This document shows positions 1 through 8,690 of a stretch of DNA of 40,003 bases, one piece after another (position 1 is the first letter of the stretch; each line of letters begins with the position of its first letter). The position numbers were made by a program, and so were the translations under genes. The stretch covers positions 1-40,003 of the forward strand of contig JBAXGN010000056.1 of assembly GCA_037139415.1 (NCBI GenBank), written 5' to 3'. The notes under the pieces were generated by a model that did not search any database, was not told the DNA's origin, and saw only the letters and a program-made list of their open reading frames with translations. The stretch comes from Verrucomicrobiota bacterium (GTDB lineage Bacteria > Verrucomicrobiota > Verrucomicrobiia > Limisphaerales > Fontisphaeraceae).

Positions 1-54
1 GGTGCGCAAAACGACGCCACAACCAGAGTAGTTAAAGTTACGAAGTCAAATTAA
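1..54 (+). other. Open tail of an upstream reading frame (partial)
   Basis: Frame 1 is open from the window edge to a TAA at 52-54, which overlaps the ATG of the next gene (TAATG). It would encode only about 17 residues, ending VVKVTKSN. I cannot tell whether this is the end of a real translationally coupled gene or chance. It does not resemble the sensor half that the downstream kinase lacks. Confidence 0.2.
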
Positions 55-1664
55 TGCTCGGCTTCTTTCTCTCCCAGGCTCTGGTGAATCCCATCCTGGC
101 TCTGGCTGATACCGCCAAACTTGTCTCCGCACGCAATGATTACTCGCTCCGCGCCCCCAAGCCCGCTCCTGGTGAGAACGACGAGATCCGCCTCCTGAGC
201 GACACCTTTAACCAGGTGCTCATCCAAATCCAACAGCACCAAACGGACTTGAATCGCGCGCAGGCCGTGGCCCATATCGGCAGTTGGCGCTCACATCTTA
301 AGAACAAGGAAATCCATTGGTCGGATGCCACCTACCGAATCTTTGGTATTCCTCAAGGAACGGTCATGACGCACCAAGCGTTTCTGGAGCGGGTGCATCC
401 AGAGGACCGGGAAACTGTGAATCGCGCCTGGCAGGCGACGCTGCAAGGCGCGCCGTATGACCTCACCCACCGGATTATTGCCAACGGAACAGTAAAGTGG
501 GTGCATGAACAGGCGGAATTGGAACGCGACGCACAAGGCGTGGTGGTAAGCGGATTCGGAACGGTCCAGGACATTACCGCGCGCAAACGGGTGGAAGACG
601 CGCTGCGGGAGTCTGAAGAAAAATACCGCGGCCTCTTTGAAAACTCCCGGGATGCCATTATGACGCTGGAACCCCCTTCCTGGAGGTTCACCTCTGGAAA
701 TCCGGCGGTCGTCAAGCTGTTTGGAGCGAAGAGCGAAGCAGAGTTTATTGCCCACGCGCCATGGGAACTGTCTCCGAAATGTCAGCCGGACGGGAGCGCA
801 TCCACCGGGAAAGCCAGGGAGATGATTGAAACGGCCGTGCGCGAAGGAGCCCACTTCTTCGAGTGGACCCACCGGCGAATTGATGGCACGGAGTTCCCCA
901 CCAATGTGCTGCTGACCCGCATGACGCTAGACGAAAAAACGGTCGTCCAGGCAACCATCCGGGATATCACCGCGCGCAAACGCAACGAGGAATCGTTGCG
1001 CAAACTGTCGTTGCAGTTGAGCCGGGTGGAAGAGGAGGAGCGCCGCCGCATTGCCCGCGAACTGCATGATTCCACCGGCCAGAAACTCGCCGCGTTGAAC
1101 ATGACCCTCGGACTGCTCCAGGAGGCCACGACCGACCCGGATGGCAAGCGGGAGAAAATGTTCACCGAAGGCCTGGCGATGATTGAACAATGCGCGCAGG
1201 AAATCCGCACGCTCTCCTACCTGTTGCATCCGCCGTTGCTGGATGAGCTGGGGCTGGCCGCCGCCATCAGCAACTACGTCGAGGGCTATTCCAAGCGGAG
1301 CGGTGTGCAGGTCACTTTTAATCCACCTCCCGACCTCGAACGGTTGTCCGACGAAGTCGAGATTACGTTGTTCCGCGTCGTGCAGGAAAGTCTTGGCAAC
1401 ATCCACCGCCACGCTGGCGCCACAACCGCGCGGATCCGCCTCACCTGCGACGCGGAGCGGGCGATGCTGGAAGTGAGCGACCAGGGCCGCGGCATATTCC
1501 CGGAAATAATCCGTGCGCTTGAAGCGGGGCGCGGCGCGGCGGGGGTTGGCATCGCGGGGATGCGGGAGCGGCTGCGGCTGCTCGGTGGCCGACTGGAAAT
1601 CGAGTCCGGCGCGCAAGGCACCACCGTGCGTGCCATCATTCCGCAACGGGAGGAACCCACATGA
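54..1664 (+). CDS. Sensor histidine kinase (HAMP-PAS-PAS-HisKA_3-HATPase), sensor half missing
   Basis: This is a 536-aa two-component kinase of the NarX/DegS type (HisKA_3). The protein opens directly in the end of a membrane helix plus a HAMP linker (residues 1-62, VNPILALADTAKLVSARNDY). Two PAS domains follow (about 70-180 and 190-310, each ending in DITARKR), then the dimerisation/phosphoacceptor helix with His338 (RRRIARELHDSTGQ), then the ATPase domain (VVQESLGNIHRHAG; GIAGMRERLRLLGG). Relatives normally carry two membrane helices and an extracytoplasmic CHASE-like sensor before HAMP. Here an in-frame stop at 33-35 prevents any extension, so the gene looks 5'-truncated or frameshifted; a contig edge is also possible. 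Its stop overlaps the response-regulator start (ATGA, 1661-1664), so the two are coupled. Confidence 0.85.
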   Translation: MLGFFLSQALVNPILALADTAKLVSARNDYSLRAPKPAPGENDEIRLLSDTFNQVLIQIQQHQTDLNRAQAVAHIGSWRSHLKNKEIHWSDATYRIFGIPQGTVMTHQAFLERVHPEDRETVNRAWQATLQGAPYDLTHRIIANGTVKWVHEQAELERDAQGVVVSGFGTVQDITARKRVEDALRESEEKYRGLFENSRDAIMTLEPPSWRFTSGNPAVVKLFGAKSEAEFIAHAPWELSPKCQPDGSASTGKAREMIETAVREGAHFFEWTHRRIDGTEFPTNVLLTRMTLDEKTVVQATIRDITARKRNEESLRKLSLQLSRVEEEERRRIARELHDSTGQKLAALNMTLGLLQEATTDPDGKREKMFTEGLAMIEQCAQEIRTLSYLLHPPLLDELGLAAAISNYVEGYSKRSGVQVTFNPPPDLERLSDEVEITLFRVVQESLGNIHRHAGATTARIRLTCDAERAMLEVSDQGRGIFPEIIRALEAGRGAAGVGIAGMRERLRLLGGRLEIESGAQGTTVRAIIPQREEPT

Positions 1665-2317
1665 ACACCATCCGAATATTGATTGCCGACGATCACGACG
1701 TCGTGCGCGAGGGGCTGAGGACACTCCTCGCCGCGCGCGCGCATTTTGAAGTCTGTGGGGAAGCCGCCACCGGCCGCGCCGCCGTCGCCCTAACGCTTAA
1801 ACTAAAGCCCCACGTGGTGGTGATGGACTTCAGCATGCCGGAGTTGAACGGCCTGGAAGCCACGCGCCAGATCCGCAAGACGCTGCCCGACACCGAGGTG
1901 CTCATCCTGACCATGCACGACTCCGAGACGCTCGCGCGCGCGGTATTGGCGGCGGGTGCGCGCGGGTTCCTGCTGAAAACCCATGCGAAGGGACAGCTTG
2001 CTGCCGCCGTGGACACGCTGGCCCAGCACCAGCCATTCTTCACCGGCACCCTCTCCGTCCATGTCGTCAACGCATGCTTGAATCCCGGCCAGTCTCTCGC
2101 AAAAAACGGTGGCGCTGCCGACCGGCTCACGCCGCGCGAGCGGGAGATCGTTCAGCTCATTGCCGAGGGCCGGACGAACAAGGAGATCGCGCTCCAGCTT
2201 GGCCTCAGCGTGAAGACGGCGGACGCACACCGGGCGAACGTGATGCGCAAGCTCGACCTGCATTCGGTCAGCGAGCTGGTGCGCTACGCCGTGCGCAACC
2301 AGATCGTGCAAGCGTAG
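1661..2317 (+). CDS. NarL/LuxR-family response regulator
   Basis: This 218-aa regulator has an N-terminal receiver domain (acidic pocket around Asp10-Asp11, phosphoacceptor Asp56 in VVVMDFSMPE, conserved Lys in GFLLKTHAKG). Its C-terminal LuxR-type helix-turn-helix spans about residues 150-212 (LTPREREIVQLIAEG, TNKEIALQLGLSVKT). It overlaps the kinase gene by four bases (ATGA), so it is the cognate partner that His338 of the kinase should phosphorylate. A dimeric DNA-binding output is expected. The 16-bp palindrome just downstream (2346-2361) is a candidate binding site, but that link is inferred only from position. Confidence 0.93.
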   Translation: MNTIRILIADDHDVVREGLRTLLAARAHFEVCGEAATGRAAVALTLKLKPHVVVMDFSMPELNGLEATRQIRKTLPDTEVLILTMHDSETLARAVLAAGARGFLLKTHAKGQLAAAVDTLAQHQPFFTGTLSVHVVNACLNPGQSLAKNGGAADRLTPREREIVQLIAEGRTNKEIALQLGLSVKTADAHRANVMRKLDLHSVSELVRYAVRNQIVQA

Positions 2318-2344
2318 CGTCCCTTGTTTCTTTGGTATTACCAT

Positions 2345-2362
2345 CTAGGGTGTTTACCCTAG
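2345..2362. promoter_or_regulatory. Palindromic candidate operator upstream of the stand-alone receiver
   Basis: CTAGGGT and ACCCTAG form a perfect 7-bp inverted repeat around GTTT. The symmetry extends imperfectly outwards (ATTACC on the left, GGTAAT on the right). It lies 28 bp after the response-regulator stop and about 70 bp before the receiver start at 2431. No T-run follows, so it is unlikely to be a terminator. A near-identical 16-mer occurs at 24204-24219 upstream of the superoxide dismutase gene. Confidence 0.5.
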
Positions 2363-2430
2363 GTAATGGCTACTGTTTCTTTCTCCTCACAGGTGCGCGA
2401 TTATTGACTTGGTTCAGTAGTGAACCGGCA

Positions 2431-2859
2431 ATGAAAGCCCAAACCAACAACCATGCCAGTGCGCCCGGACGGATTCGTACGCTCATTGCGGATGACTCAG
2501 CGGCCTTCCAGAAAGCCATCCGGCAATTCCTGGAGTGCCTGCCGCAAATCGAGGTGGTCGGCATTGCCGAGGACGGGGTTCAGGCCGTGACTTTGGTCGC
2601 CAGCACACGGCCGGACTTGGTGTTGATGGATATGCAAATGCCCCGGCTCAACGGCCTGCATGCCACCCGGCGGATTCGCACCAAGTTTCCGAGCGTGCAG
2701 GTCATCATCACCACCCTTCACGATTCCTGCGAACTTAAGGCTGCTTCCCTCGCGGCGGGGGCCAAGCGTTTCATCCCGAAACAATGTCTGGGCGAGGAAC
2801 TGACCATCGCGATCGAACAACTGTTTCCCGGAAAAGAGAAGGTAAATGGAGGCATTTAA
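2431..2859 (+). CDS. Stand-alone receiver-domain response regulator
   Basis: This 142-aa protein is a single CheY-like receiver domain: acidic residues Asp21-Asp22 (LIADDSAAF), phosphoacceptor Asp67 (LVLMDMQMP), the Thr of IITTLHDS and a conserved Lys in RFIPKQ. There is no DNA-binding output domain. The first ATG that gives a sensible receiver is 2431; the frame is open further upstream but that part only shadows the preceding gene. It is transcribed in the same direction as the kinase/regulator pair, separated by 113 bp containing the palindrome at 2345-2362. It may act in a phosphorelay with the upstream kinase (inference). Confidence 0.85.
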   Translation: MKAQTNNHASAPGRIRTLIADDSAAFQKAIRQFLECLPQIEVVGIAEDGVQAVTLVASTRPDLVLMDMQMPRLNGLHATRRIRTKFPSVQVIITTLHDSCELKAASLAAGAKRFIPKQCLGEELTIAIEQLFPGKEKVNGGI

Positions 2860-2941
2860 CCTTTATGCACCAGCTATTTTGCCTGGTTGGTCTCCCCATT
2901 TTTGACTTTGCCTGAAGACTGGAATGCGGTATCTTTCTCCT

Positions 2942-3160
2942 ATGAAAGCGGATGAGCTAATTTCGGTTGATGCGGATGTCCTTGGCGGCACGCCGGTGTT
3001 TAAAGGGACACGCGTTCCAGTGAGAACGCTCTACGATTACCTTGAGGGAAACTATACGCTGGAACAATTTCTGGAGTGTTTCCCGTCGGTGACACGGGAA
3101 ACGGCCTGTCAGGTATTGGAATGCTCCGAATCGGCCTTGCTTGCCCCGACGCCGGCATGA
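2942..3160 (+). CDS. DUF433 antitoxin-like protein
   Basis: This 72-aa protein belongs to the DUF433 family (VapB45-like, winged-helix fold), with the characteristic VLGGTPVFKGTRVPV motif and the ending FPSVTRETACQVLE. The in-frame ATG at 2924 would add six residues; 2942 (MKADELISVD) fits the family N-terminus better. It overlaps the following gene by four bases (ATGA, 3157-3160), as expected for an antitoxin-toxin pair. Families of this kind commonly pair with DUF5615 PIN-like proteins. Confidence 0.85.
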   Translation: MKADELISVDADVLGGTPVFKGTRVPVRTLYDYLEGNYTLEQFLECFPSVTRETACQVLECSESALLAPTPA

Positions 3161-3474
3161 GGATTTTGCTGGATGAATGTGTGCCGTGGCCGATGCATAA
3201 GCTGCTCGCTGATCACGAGTGCTGTCCCGCCCAACAGCGTGGCTGGAGTGGCTTCAAAAATGGCGATCTCGTCAGGTTGGCTGAACCCGAGTTCGATCTT
3301 TTCATCACCAGCGATCAGAATATCCGTTACCAACAGAATCTGGCCGGACGGCGCATCACTATCCTGGAACTTTCCACCAACGACCTCCGTCGTATTCGCG
3401 CGGCTGCCGTTCTGATTCAAATGATGGTTGTCGCCATGCAGCAAGGAGAATTTCGCAGGCTCGAAATCCCGTGA
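3157..3474 (+). CDS. DUF5615 PIN-like toxin-type protein
   Basis: This 105-aa protein starts MRILLDECVP, the signature of the DUF5615/Mut7-C PIN-like family. An acidic first strand (Asp6, Glu7) and a later DLFITSDQNI strand supply the putative metal-binding residues of a ribonuclease-like site. The frame is open further upstream, but the ATG at 3157 overlaps the DUF433 stop and gives the family start. It is probably the toxin of a VapBC-like module; activity is inferred from family and gene arrangement. Confidence 0.85.
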   Translation: MRILLDECVPWPMHKLLADHECCPAQQRGWSGFKNGDLVRLAEPEFDLFITSDQNIRYQQNLAGRRITILELSTNDLRRIRAAAVLIQMMVVAMQQGEFRRLEIP

Positions 3475-3498
3475 GGCAATATTATATCCCCATATTCT

Positions 3499-4980
3499 AT
3501 GGCATTTAAATTGGTCAAGATACCGTCACTCAAGACAACGACCGACTTCCGCGCTCATGTGGCCTCACTGGGATTGGAGCTGCCATGCGACGATACTATC
3601 CTGGCGGGCGCGACCTCCCCGCTATCGCAGCCGGTCACCAGCGTGCAAATTAACGGCAAGACCATCGGCAACCGCGTGTGCATCTCCCCGATGGAAGGCT
3701 GGGACGGTCTAACCAACGGCGATGCCTCGGAAAACACATTGCGGCGCTGGCAGCGCTTTGGCGAGAGCGGGGCCAAACTGGTTTTTGGCGGCGAAGCCAT
3801 GGCTGTGCGGCCGGAAGGACGGGCGAATCCCAACCAGGTGATGATCCGCCCGGAGAATCTCGCCAGCTTGAAGCAGCTTCGGGAAACCTTGTTGTGCGCG
3901 CACCAAGAACGGTTTGGCCGGACGGATGATTTGGTAATCGGTTTTCAACTCACGCATTCGGGACGCTTCTGCCGTCCGACTGATATGAAAACCTGGGAAC
4001 CGCGCGTCGCCTTCCGGCATCCCATTCTCGACCGGCGCTTCAAAGTCACCAGCGACGCCCAGGTGTTCACTGATGATGAAATCAAACGGCTCATTGAAAG
4101 TTACGTGGTCGCCGCGCGCGTGGCGGCGCAGGCAGGCGCGGATTTCGTGGACATCAAGCATTGCCACGGCTACTTGCTGCATGAATTTCTGGGGGCGCAC
4201 ACGCGGCCCGGACCCTATGGCGGCTCCTTTGAAAACCGCACGCGCATTCTGCGCGAAATCGTCGCCGGCATCCGCGCGAGCGCCAACCCCATTGACCTGG
4301 GGGTGCGCCTGAGCGCCTTTGACTTTGTGCCGTTCCGGCCCGATCCCGCGCTGAGCCAGCCCGGCAAACTCGGGCCGGGCATCCCGGAAGATTACGCGCA
4401 TTGCCTGCCGTACGGCTACGCATTCGGCGTCAACCCCAGCAACCCGGTGGAGTACGATCTCACCGAGCCGTTCCAATTCATGGCGCTGTGCGGAAAACTG
4501 GGCATCAAGATTCTGAACCTGAGCGCGGGCTCCCCGTATTACAATCCGCATATCCAACGGCCCGCCGCGTACCCGCCCTCAGACGGCTACCAGCCGCCGT
4601 ATGATCCGTTGGTGGACGTAGTGCGCCAACTTCAGGTGGTGCGGCAACTCAAGGCCAAAGCGCCGCCCGGTTTGCTCATCGTGGGCAGCGCGTACAGTTA
4701 TTTGCAGGAATACACGCCGCATGTATGCCAGGCGGTGGTGCGCGCGGGTTGGACGGATATGGCTGGCATTGGCCGCGCCGTGCTCAGCTACCCGGCCATG
4801 CTGGCGGACGCCCTGGAAAAAGGCACGCTGACGCCGCGGTTCATCTGCCGCACGTTCAGCGACTGCACCACCGCACCCCGCAACGGACTGATCAGCGGCT
4901 GCTATCCCTTGGACAAGTTTTACACCGCCAAACCGGAGTTCCAAAAACTCAAGGAACTGAAACGGGCGGCGGGAGTTTAA
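3499..4980 (+). CDS. Old-yellow-enzyme-type NADH:flavin oxidoreductase
   Basis: This 493-aa FMN-dependent TIM-barrel oxidoreductase is of the old yellow enzyme superfamily. The N-terminal strand carries IGNRVCISPMEGWDG, the mid-barrel block HGYLLHEFLGAHTRPG leads into YGGSFENRTRIL (the family signature), and VGSAYSYLQ near the C-terminus corresponds to a phosphate-binding strand. It is longer than typical members (about 350-400 aa) because of an N-terminal extension of about 50 residues and inserts around residues 275-310 and 345-370. No signal peptide is visible, so it should be cytoplasmic. The C-terminal FICRTFSDCTTAPRNG segment has Cys residues, but no complete iron-sulfur motif is evident. 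The substrate is unknown. The metallophosphoesterase gene follows 10 bp later. Confidence 0.85.
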   Translation: MAFKLVKIPSLKTTTDFRAHVASLGLELPCDDTILAGATSPLSQPVTSVQINGKTIGNRVCISPMEGWDGLTNGDASENTLRRWQRFGESGAKLVFGGEAMAVRPEGRANPNQVMIRPENLASLKQLRETLLCAHQERFGRTDDLVIGFQLTHSGRFCRPTDMKTWEPRVAFRHPILDRRFKVTSDAQVFTDDEIKRLIESYVVAARVAAQAGADFVDIKHCHGYLLHEFLGAHTRPGPYGGSFENRTRILREIVAGIRASANPIDLGVRLSAFDFVPFRPDPALSQPGKLGPGIPEDYAHCLPYGYAFGVNPSNPVEYDLTEPFQFMALCGKLGIKILNLSAGSPYYNPHIQRPAAYPPSDGYQPPYDPLVDVVRQLQVVRQLKAKAPPGLLIVGSAYSYLQEYTPHVCQAVVRAGWTDMAGIGRAVLSYPAMLADALEKGTLTPRFICRTFSDCTTAPRNGLISGCYPLDKFYTAKPEFQKLKELKRAAGV

Positions 4981-4990
4981 ACGTTTTCAG

Positions 4991-5872
4991 ATGGCCAAAC
5001 GCTGCAAACTCGGTTTCACTACGCGCATGAGAATAACTGGTTCCGCCCGATTGTCGGTCGCACACTGGGTCATCGCCCTGCTACTATCTGCCCTCGTTAC
5101 GTTCGCCGCCGAGGTGCGGGTGGCGCTGTTTTCGGACACGCATTGGGCGCCGTTGACCAATAAAAACCAACGCGCCTTCCGCGCGAACCTCGATAAGGTG
5201 ATTGCCGCCGTCAACCAGGCAGAGGTGAAACTGGTAGTCATCACGGGCGACCTTACGGAGAATGGCAAGACCGAAGAGTACCGGGAGGTAAAACAGAAAT
5301 TCGCAGAGTTAAAGGCCCCGACCCTGTGGATACCCGGCAATCATGACGTGGGCGCAAAAATCATTCCCACCGGGAAAAGAAAAGGGGTGACCTCGGCGTC
5401 GGTGCAGCGCTACGAGGCGATTATGGGACCGTCCTCTTTTTGTCGCGAGGAAAGCGGGGTGCGCGTAATTGGCATCAATTCCGCTCTGCTGGGCAGCGGT
5501 CTGCCGGAAGAGCAAGCACTGTGGGGATTACTGGAAAAAGCGCTGGCCAAGCCCGGCGATAAACCGACCCTGCTGCTCACCCATTACCCGCTCTATGTCG
5601 AACAACCGGACGAACCGGGCGGCGAGTATTGGAATGTGGAACCGGAGCCGCGCCAGCGCTTGCTCAAGCTGCTCAAGCAAGGCGGCGTAAAAGCGGTGTT
5701 AAGCGGGCATCTGCATCGCACCGTGACCAACTCGCTGGATGGCATGGCGATGATTACCACCACCTCGGTTGCGTTTGGGTTACCCAGCCTGCTGCAGCCG
5801 GATGCTTGGACCTTGCTCACGGTGCCCGCCACCGGCAACATCACCTACGAATTCAAAAAACTGGAGGAATAA
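4991..5872 (+). CDS. Secreted calcineurin-like metallophosphoesterase
   Basis: This 293-aa protein carries all blocks of a dimetal phosphoesterase in order: FSDTHW (D-x-H), GDLTENG (GD), GNHD, THYPLY (H) and SGHLHR (GHxH). The N-terminus contains a strong hydrophobic segment (HWVIALLLSALVTFA) with an alanine-rich cleavage region, so export is likely. The start could be 4991 or the in-frame ATG at 5027, which gives a shorter, more typical signal peptide; neither has a clear ribosome site. It probably forms a short operon with the flavin oxidoreductase gene. The natural substrate is unknown. Its 3' end faces fabH on the other strand, 55 bp away. Confidence 0.88.
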   Translation: MAKRCKLGFTTRMRITGSARLSVAHWVIALLLSALVTFAAEVRVALFSDTHWAPLTNKNQRAFRANLDKVIAAVNQAEVKLVVITGDLTENGKTEEYREVKQKFAELKAPTLWIPGNHDVGAKIIPTGKRKGVTSASVQRYEAIMGPSSFCREESGVRVIGINSALLGSGLPEEQALWGLLEKALAKPGDKPTLLLTHYPLYVEQPDEPGGEYWNVEPEPRQRLLKLLKQGGVKAVLSGHLHRTVTNSLDGMAMITTTSVAFGLPSLLQPDAWTLLTVPATGNITYEFKKLEE

Positions 5873-5927
5873 TCCAAGCAAGCGCGTCCGCGATGGCTCA
5901 GCTTGGTGGTCTGAATGCGATTTGGAC

Positions 5928-6965
5928 TTACCACTCGATGACGGCGGCGCCCCAGGTAAATCCGGCTCCGAACACGACCAGCAACACCAAATCGCCACGC
6001 TGAATGCGCCCTTGGGAAACGGCCTCATCCAGCGCGATGGCCACCGACGCAGCGGAAGTGTTGCCGTATTTGTCGAGGTTGATGAAGACTTGCTCGGGCG
6101 TCACATTGAGACGATCGCAGACGGCATCCACAATCCGGCGATTGGCCTGATGGGGAATGACACACTTGATCTTGGTAATATCCAATTCGCACCGGCGCAA
6201 GGCTTCTTTCCCCGCGTTCACCATGGCGGTAACCGCATTTTTGAACGTCTCCTTGCCGTCCATTTTCAAATAATGGAGTCGAGCGTTCACCGAATCCACC
6301 GTCGCTGGCTGCATACTGCCGCCGCCGGGCATGCAAAGCACACCGCCCTTGGCGCCATCCGCCCCCATGCAAGTGGTCAGCAGGCCATGGCTGTCCGGAC
6401 GGTTTTGCAGAATGGCTGCGCCGGCCCCATCGCCAAACAACACGCAGGTGTTGCGGTCCTGCCAGTCGGTAATCGAGGAGATTTTTTCCGCCCCGATGAC
6501 GAGCACGGTTTCATACGTGCGCGTCATGATAAATTGTTGGCCGATTTCCAACCCGAAAATAAAGCCCGAGCAGGCGGCTTCAATATCAAATGCCGCCGCG
6601 CGCGTGGCACCGATTTTTTGTTGCACCAGGCAGGCCGTGTTGGGAAACAGCATGTCCGGCGTGATCGTGGCCACAATGATGAGGTCAATATCCTCCGGTT
6701 TGATGTTGCCCCGCTCCATCGCCATCAGCGCCGCCTTGGCGGCCATGTCGGAAGTGGCTTCATTCGCCGCGGCAATATGCCGTTCACGAATGCCGGTGCG
6801 CGAGATAATCCATTCGTCCGTGGTATCCACCATTTTCTCGAGTTCGGCGTTGGTCAAAACGCGTTCGGGCACATACGAGCCGACGGAGGTGATGGAACAG
6901 GAGCGCCCTTGGTAATTATGGCGCGCACGTGGATTGGTAAAGGTATTTTCGGGAGTTGGATTCAT
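5928..6965 (-). CDS. fabH: Beta-ketoacyl-ACP synthase III
   Basis: This 345-aa condensing enzyme starts fatty-acid elongation by joining an acyl-CoA primer to malonyl-ACP. The catalytic triad is visible: Cys132 (EAACSGFIFG), His272 (VIPHQANRRI) and Asn302 (YGNTSAAS). It is slightly longer than usual (about 320-330 aa) because of about 20 extra N-terminal residues (MNPTPENTFTNPRAR). The ATG overlaps the plsX stop by one base (TGATG), so it is the last gene of coaD-yceD-rpmF-plsX-fabH, the standard arrangement linking lipid and ribosome synthesis. Confidence 0.97.
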   Translation of the reverse strand: MNPTPENTFTNPRARHNYQGRSCSITSVGSYVPERVLTNAELEKMVDTTDEWIISRTGIRERHIAAANEATSDMAAKAALMAMERGNIKPEDIDLIIVATITPDMLFPNTACLVQQKIGATRAAAFDIEAACSGFIFGLEIGQQFIMTRTYETVLVIGAEKISSITDWQDRNTCVLFGDGAGAAILQNRPDSHGLLTTCMGADGAKGGVLCMPGGGSMQPATVDSVNARLHYLKMDGKETFKNAVTAMVNAGKEALRRCELDITKIKCVIPHQANRRIVDAVCDRLNVTPEQVFINLDKYGNTSAASVAIALDEAVSQGRIQRGDLVLLVVFGAGFTWGAAVIEW

Positions 6966-7942
6966 CAGGCGTGATGCACCGGGAGATGGTTGACACGTTC
7001 CACCCCGGTTTTAATCAGATCCAGTAAGTTATGCCGGACGGTTTCCGCCGCGCCCCGGATGGCGTTCATGATGGCGGTTTCACGAGAGGCGCCGTGCGCA
7101 ATCATCACCAGCCCGTTGACGCCCAACAGTGGCGCGCCACCCACATTGTCCGGGTTCGTCCGCGCCCGCCATTTGGCGAAGGTGTTTGGCGCCTCATCCT
7201 TGAAGGAGACCAGCACCATTTTGGCCATGCTTTCGCTGGTTTTCAAGAATACGTTGCCAACAAAGCCATCACACACCAGGACGTCCACCCGGCCAGCAAA
7301 TACATCACGGCTTTCCACGTTGCCGATAAAGTTAAGCCCGGATTTCTGGCAGAGCTTGAACGCCTCGCGGGTGGCCTTGTTGCCCTTCGTATCCTCGGTG
7401 CCAACACTTAACAGGCCGACGCGTGGTTGCGGGCAGGCCAGCGCCACTTGCGCGTACATATTGCCCATGACGGCAAAATGCAACAAGTGCTGCGGCCGGC
7501 AATCCACATTCGCCCCGGCATCAATTAAAACAAAGCGGCCTTGGGCCGACGGCATGATGGCGGCGATGGCAGGACGTTCAACGCCATGCACGAGCCGCAG
7601 ATTCATGGTGGCGGCGGCGACGACGCTGCCGGTGTTACCCGGCGACACCAAGGCATCCGCCTGCCCATGCTTGAGCAGCCCAACGGCTTTGGCAATGGAG
7701 CTATCCCGCTTGGAACGCAGCCCGGCGACCGGCGAATCCGCCATGGTCAACACCTCGGAGGCGTGAACCACCTTCACCCGGCCATCCACCGGCTTGTGAT
7801 CAAGGACGGCTTTGATTTCAGCCTCATTGCCAACCAGCAATAGCTCGGTCAATCCGGGAATGGATTCCAGCGCTTGCAACGCCCCATCCACCACCACGGC
7901 GGCACCGTGGTCACCGCCCATGACATCCACTGCGATGCGCAT
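6965..7942 (-). CDS. plsX: Phosphate acyltransferase PlsX
   Basis: This 325-aa protein starts MRIAVDVMGGDHGA, the PlsX signature, and carries SPGNTGSVVAAA and VCDGFVGNVFLKTSE. The enzyme makes acyl-phosphate from acyl-ACP for membrane phospholipid synthesis; it is peripheral to the membrane. It sits between rpmF (48 bp upstream) and fabH (one-base overlap), as in many bacteria. Length and motifs are normal. Confidence 0.97.
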   Translation of the reverse strand: MRIAVDVMGGDHGAAVVVDGALQALESIPGLTELLLVGNEAEIKAVLDHKPVDGRVKVVHASEVLTMADSPVAGLRSKRDSSIAKAVGLLKHGQADALVSPGNTGSVVAAATMNLRLVHGVERPAIAAIMPSAQGRFVLIDAGANVDCRPQHLLHFAVMGNMYAQVALACPQPRVGLLSVGTEDTKGNKATREAFKLCQKSGLNFIGNVESRDVFAGRVDVLVCDGFVGNVFLKTSESMAKMVLVSFKDEAPNTFAKWRARTNPDNVGGAPLLGVNGLVMIAHGASRETAIMNAIRGAAETVRHNLLDLIKTGVERVNHLPVHHA

Positions 7943-7990
7943 ATTGGATAGATCGCGGCAGCGCTTCCGCCGCCGCCATTGACGCTCAGC

Positions 7991-8179
7991 TTATTTCTTA
8001 GCCTTGATGGTCAACACCTGGCGCCCTTTATAAAAGCCGCACGCCGGGCAAACCCGGTGCGGGATATAGGGCTCCCCGCATTGCGGGCAAGTGTTTAATT
8101 GCGGCAAGGCCAATACACTGTTGTATGCCCGGCGCATACGTTGACGGCTCCGGGACGGTTTACGCTTTGGTACACCCAT
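7991..8179 (-). CDS. rpmF: 50S ribosomal protein L32
   Basis: This 62-aa protein starts MGVPKRKPSRSRQRMRRA and has a four-cysteine zinc ribbon (CPQCGEPY...CPACGF), the zinc-containing form of bL32. It is located 26 bp after yceD and before plsX, the usual position. No strong Shine-Dalgarno sequence is visible before the ATG. Confidence 0.97.
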   Translation of the reverse strand: MGVPKRKPSRSRQRMRRAYNSVLALPQLNTCPQCGEPYIPHRVCPACGFYKGRQVLTIKAKK

Positions 8180-8205
8180 AACTCAATCTCGTGTTGTTTG
8201 TTCGA

Positions 8206-8688
8206 TTACAGTTTCAACTTATTCAACGCATTCCATGGGGATGACCCCTGGTCAAACCCACCCGTTCCACTGGCCTGCGTCTTGTCAGCCAGACTTTTAA
8301 GCCCGCCGCACTCAGCTTCACACAACGGATGTTGCGGAAAGCCGAGAATAATATCTTCTCGAATGAACGGAGTCAAGTCCACCTCGTCAGAGATTATTTT
8401 CACAGCTTCCTCGCCCGACAAAGGGATCAAGCAACTCCATGGGTCCAACTCCAATCGGAAGACCAATGGTTTGAGGCAACGGACACATTCGCAGTCCAAT
8501 AAAAGCACCAAAGAACCCTGCAAAAGCAGGCTTTCTTCGAGTTTTTGGACTTCCAAATCGTACTTTAACGATTGCGTAACCCGAATGCACTCATCCATCG
8601 CTTCGAGCCCTAATTCGGCGGGCGACACTTCCCCTTCCAACTGTAAATTTTGTTTTTCCAGATGCCTTAAATTGATGGTGACACTCAT
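8206..8688 (-). CDS. yceD: YceD/DUF177 family protein
   Basis: This 160-aa protein has the family block DCECVRCLKPL (Cys-x2-Cys) in its middle and the acidic C-terminal region with LTPFIREDIILGFPQHPLC. YceD is associated with 23S rRNA accumulation/50S assembly and almost always precedes rpmF, as here. The ribosome site GAGG lies inside the end of coaD, and its start is only 2 bp from the coaD stop, so the two are translationally coupled. Confidence 0.9.
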   Translation of the reverse strand: MSVTINLRHLEKQNLQLEGEVSPAELGLEAMDECIRVTQSLKYDLEVQKLEESLLLQGSLVLLLDCECVRCLKPLVFRLELDPWSCLIPLSGEEAVKIISDEVDLTPFIREDIILGFPQHPLCEAECGGLKSLADKTQASGTGGFDQGSSPWNALNKLKL

Positions 8689-8690
8689 AG

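Noticed and set aside
2345-2362. Rho-independent terminator after the response regulator
   Set aside because: The stem is followed by GTAATGG rather than a T-run, and the same palindrome recurs upstream of another gene, which fits an operator better.
5769-6974. 401-codon plus-strand open frame over fabH
   Set aside because: It is antisense to fabH, whose catalytic triad is clear; no family motif in the plus-strand reading.
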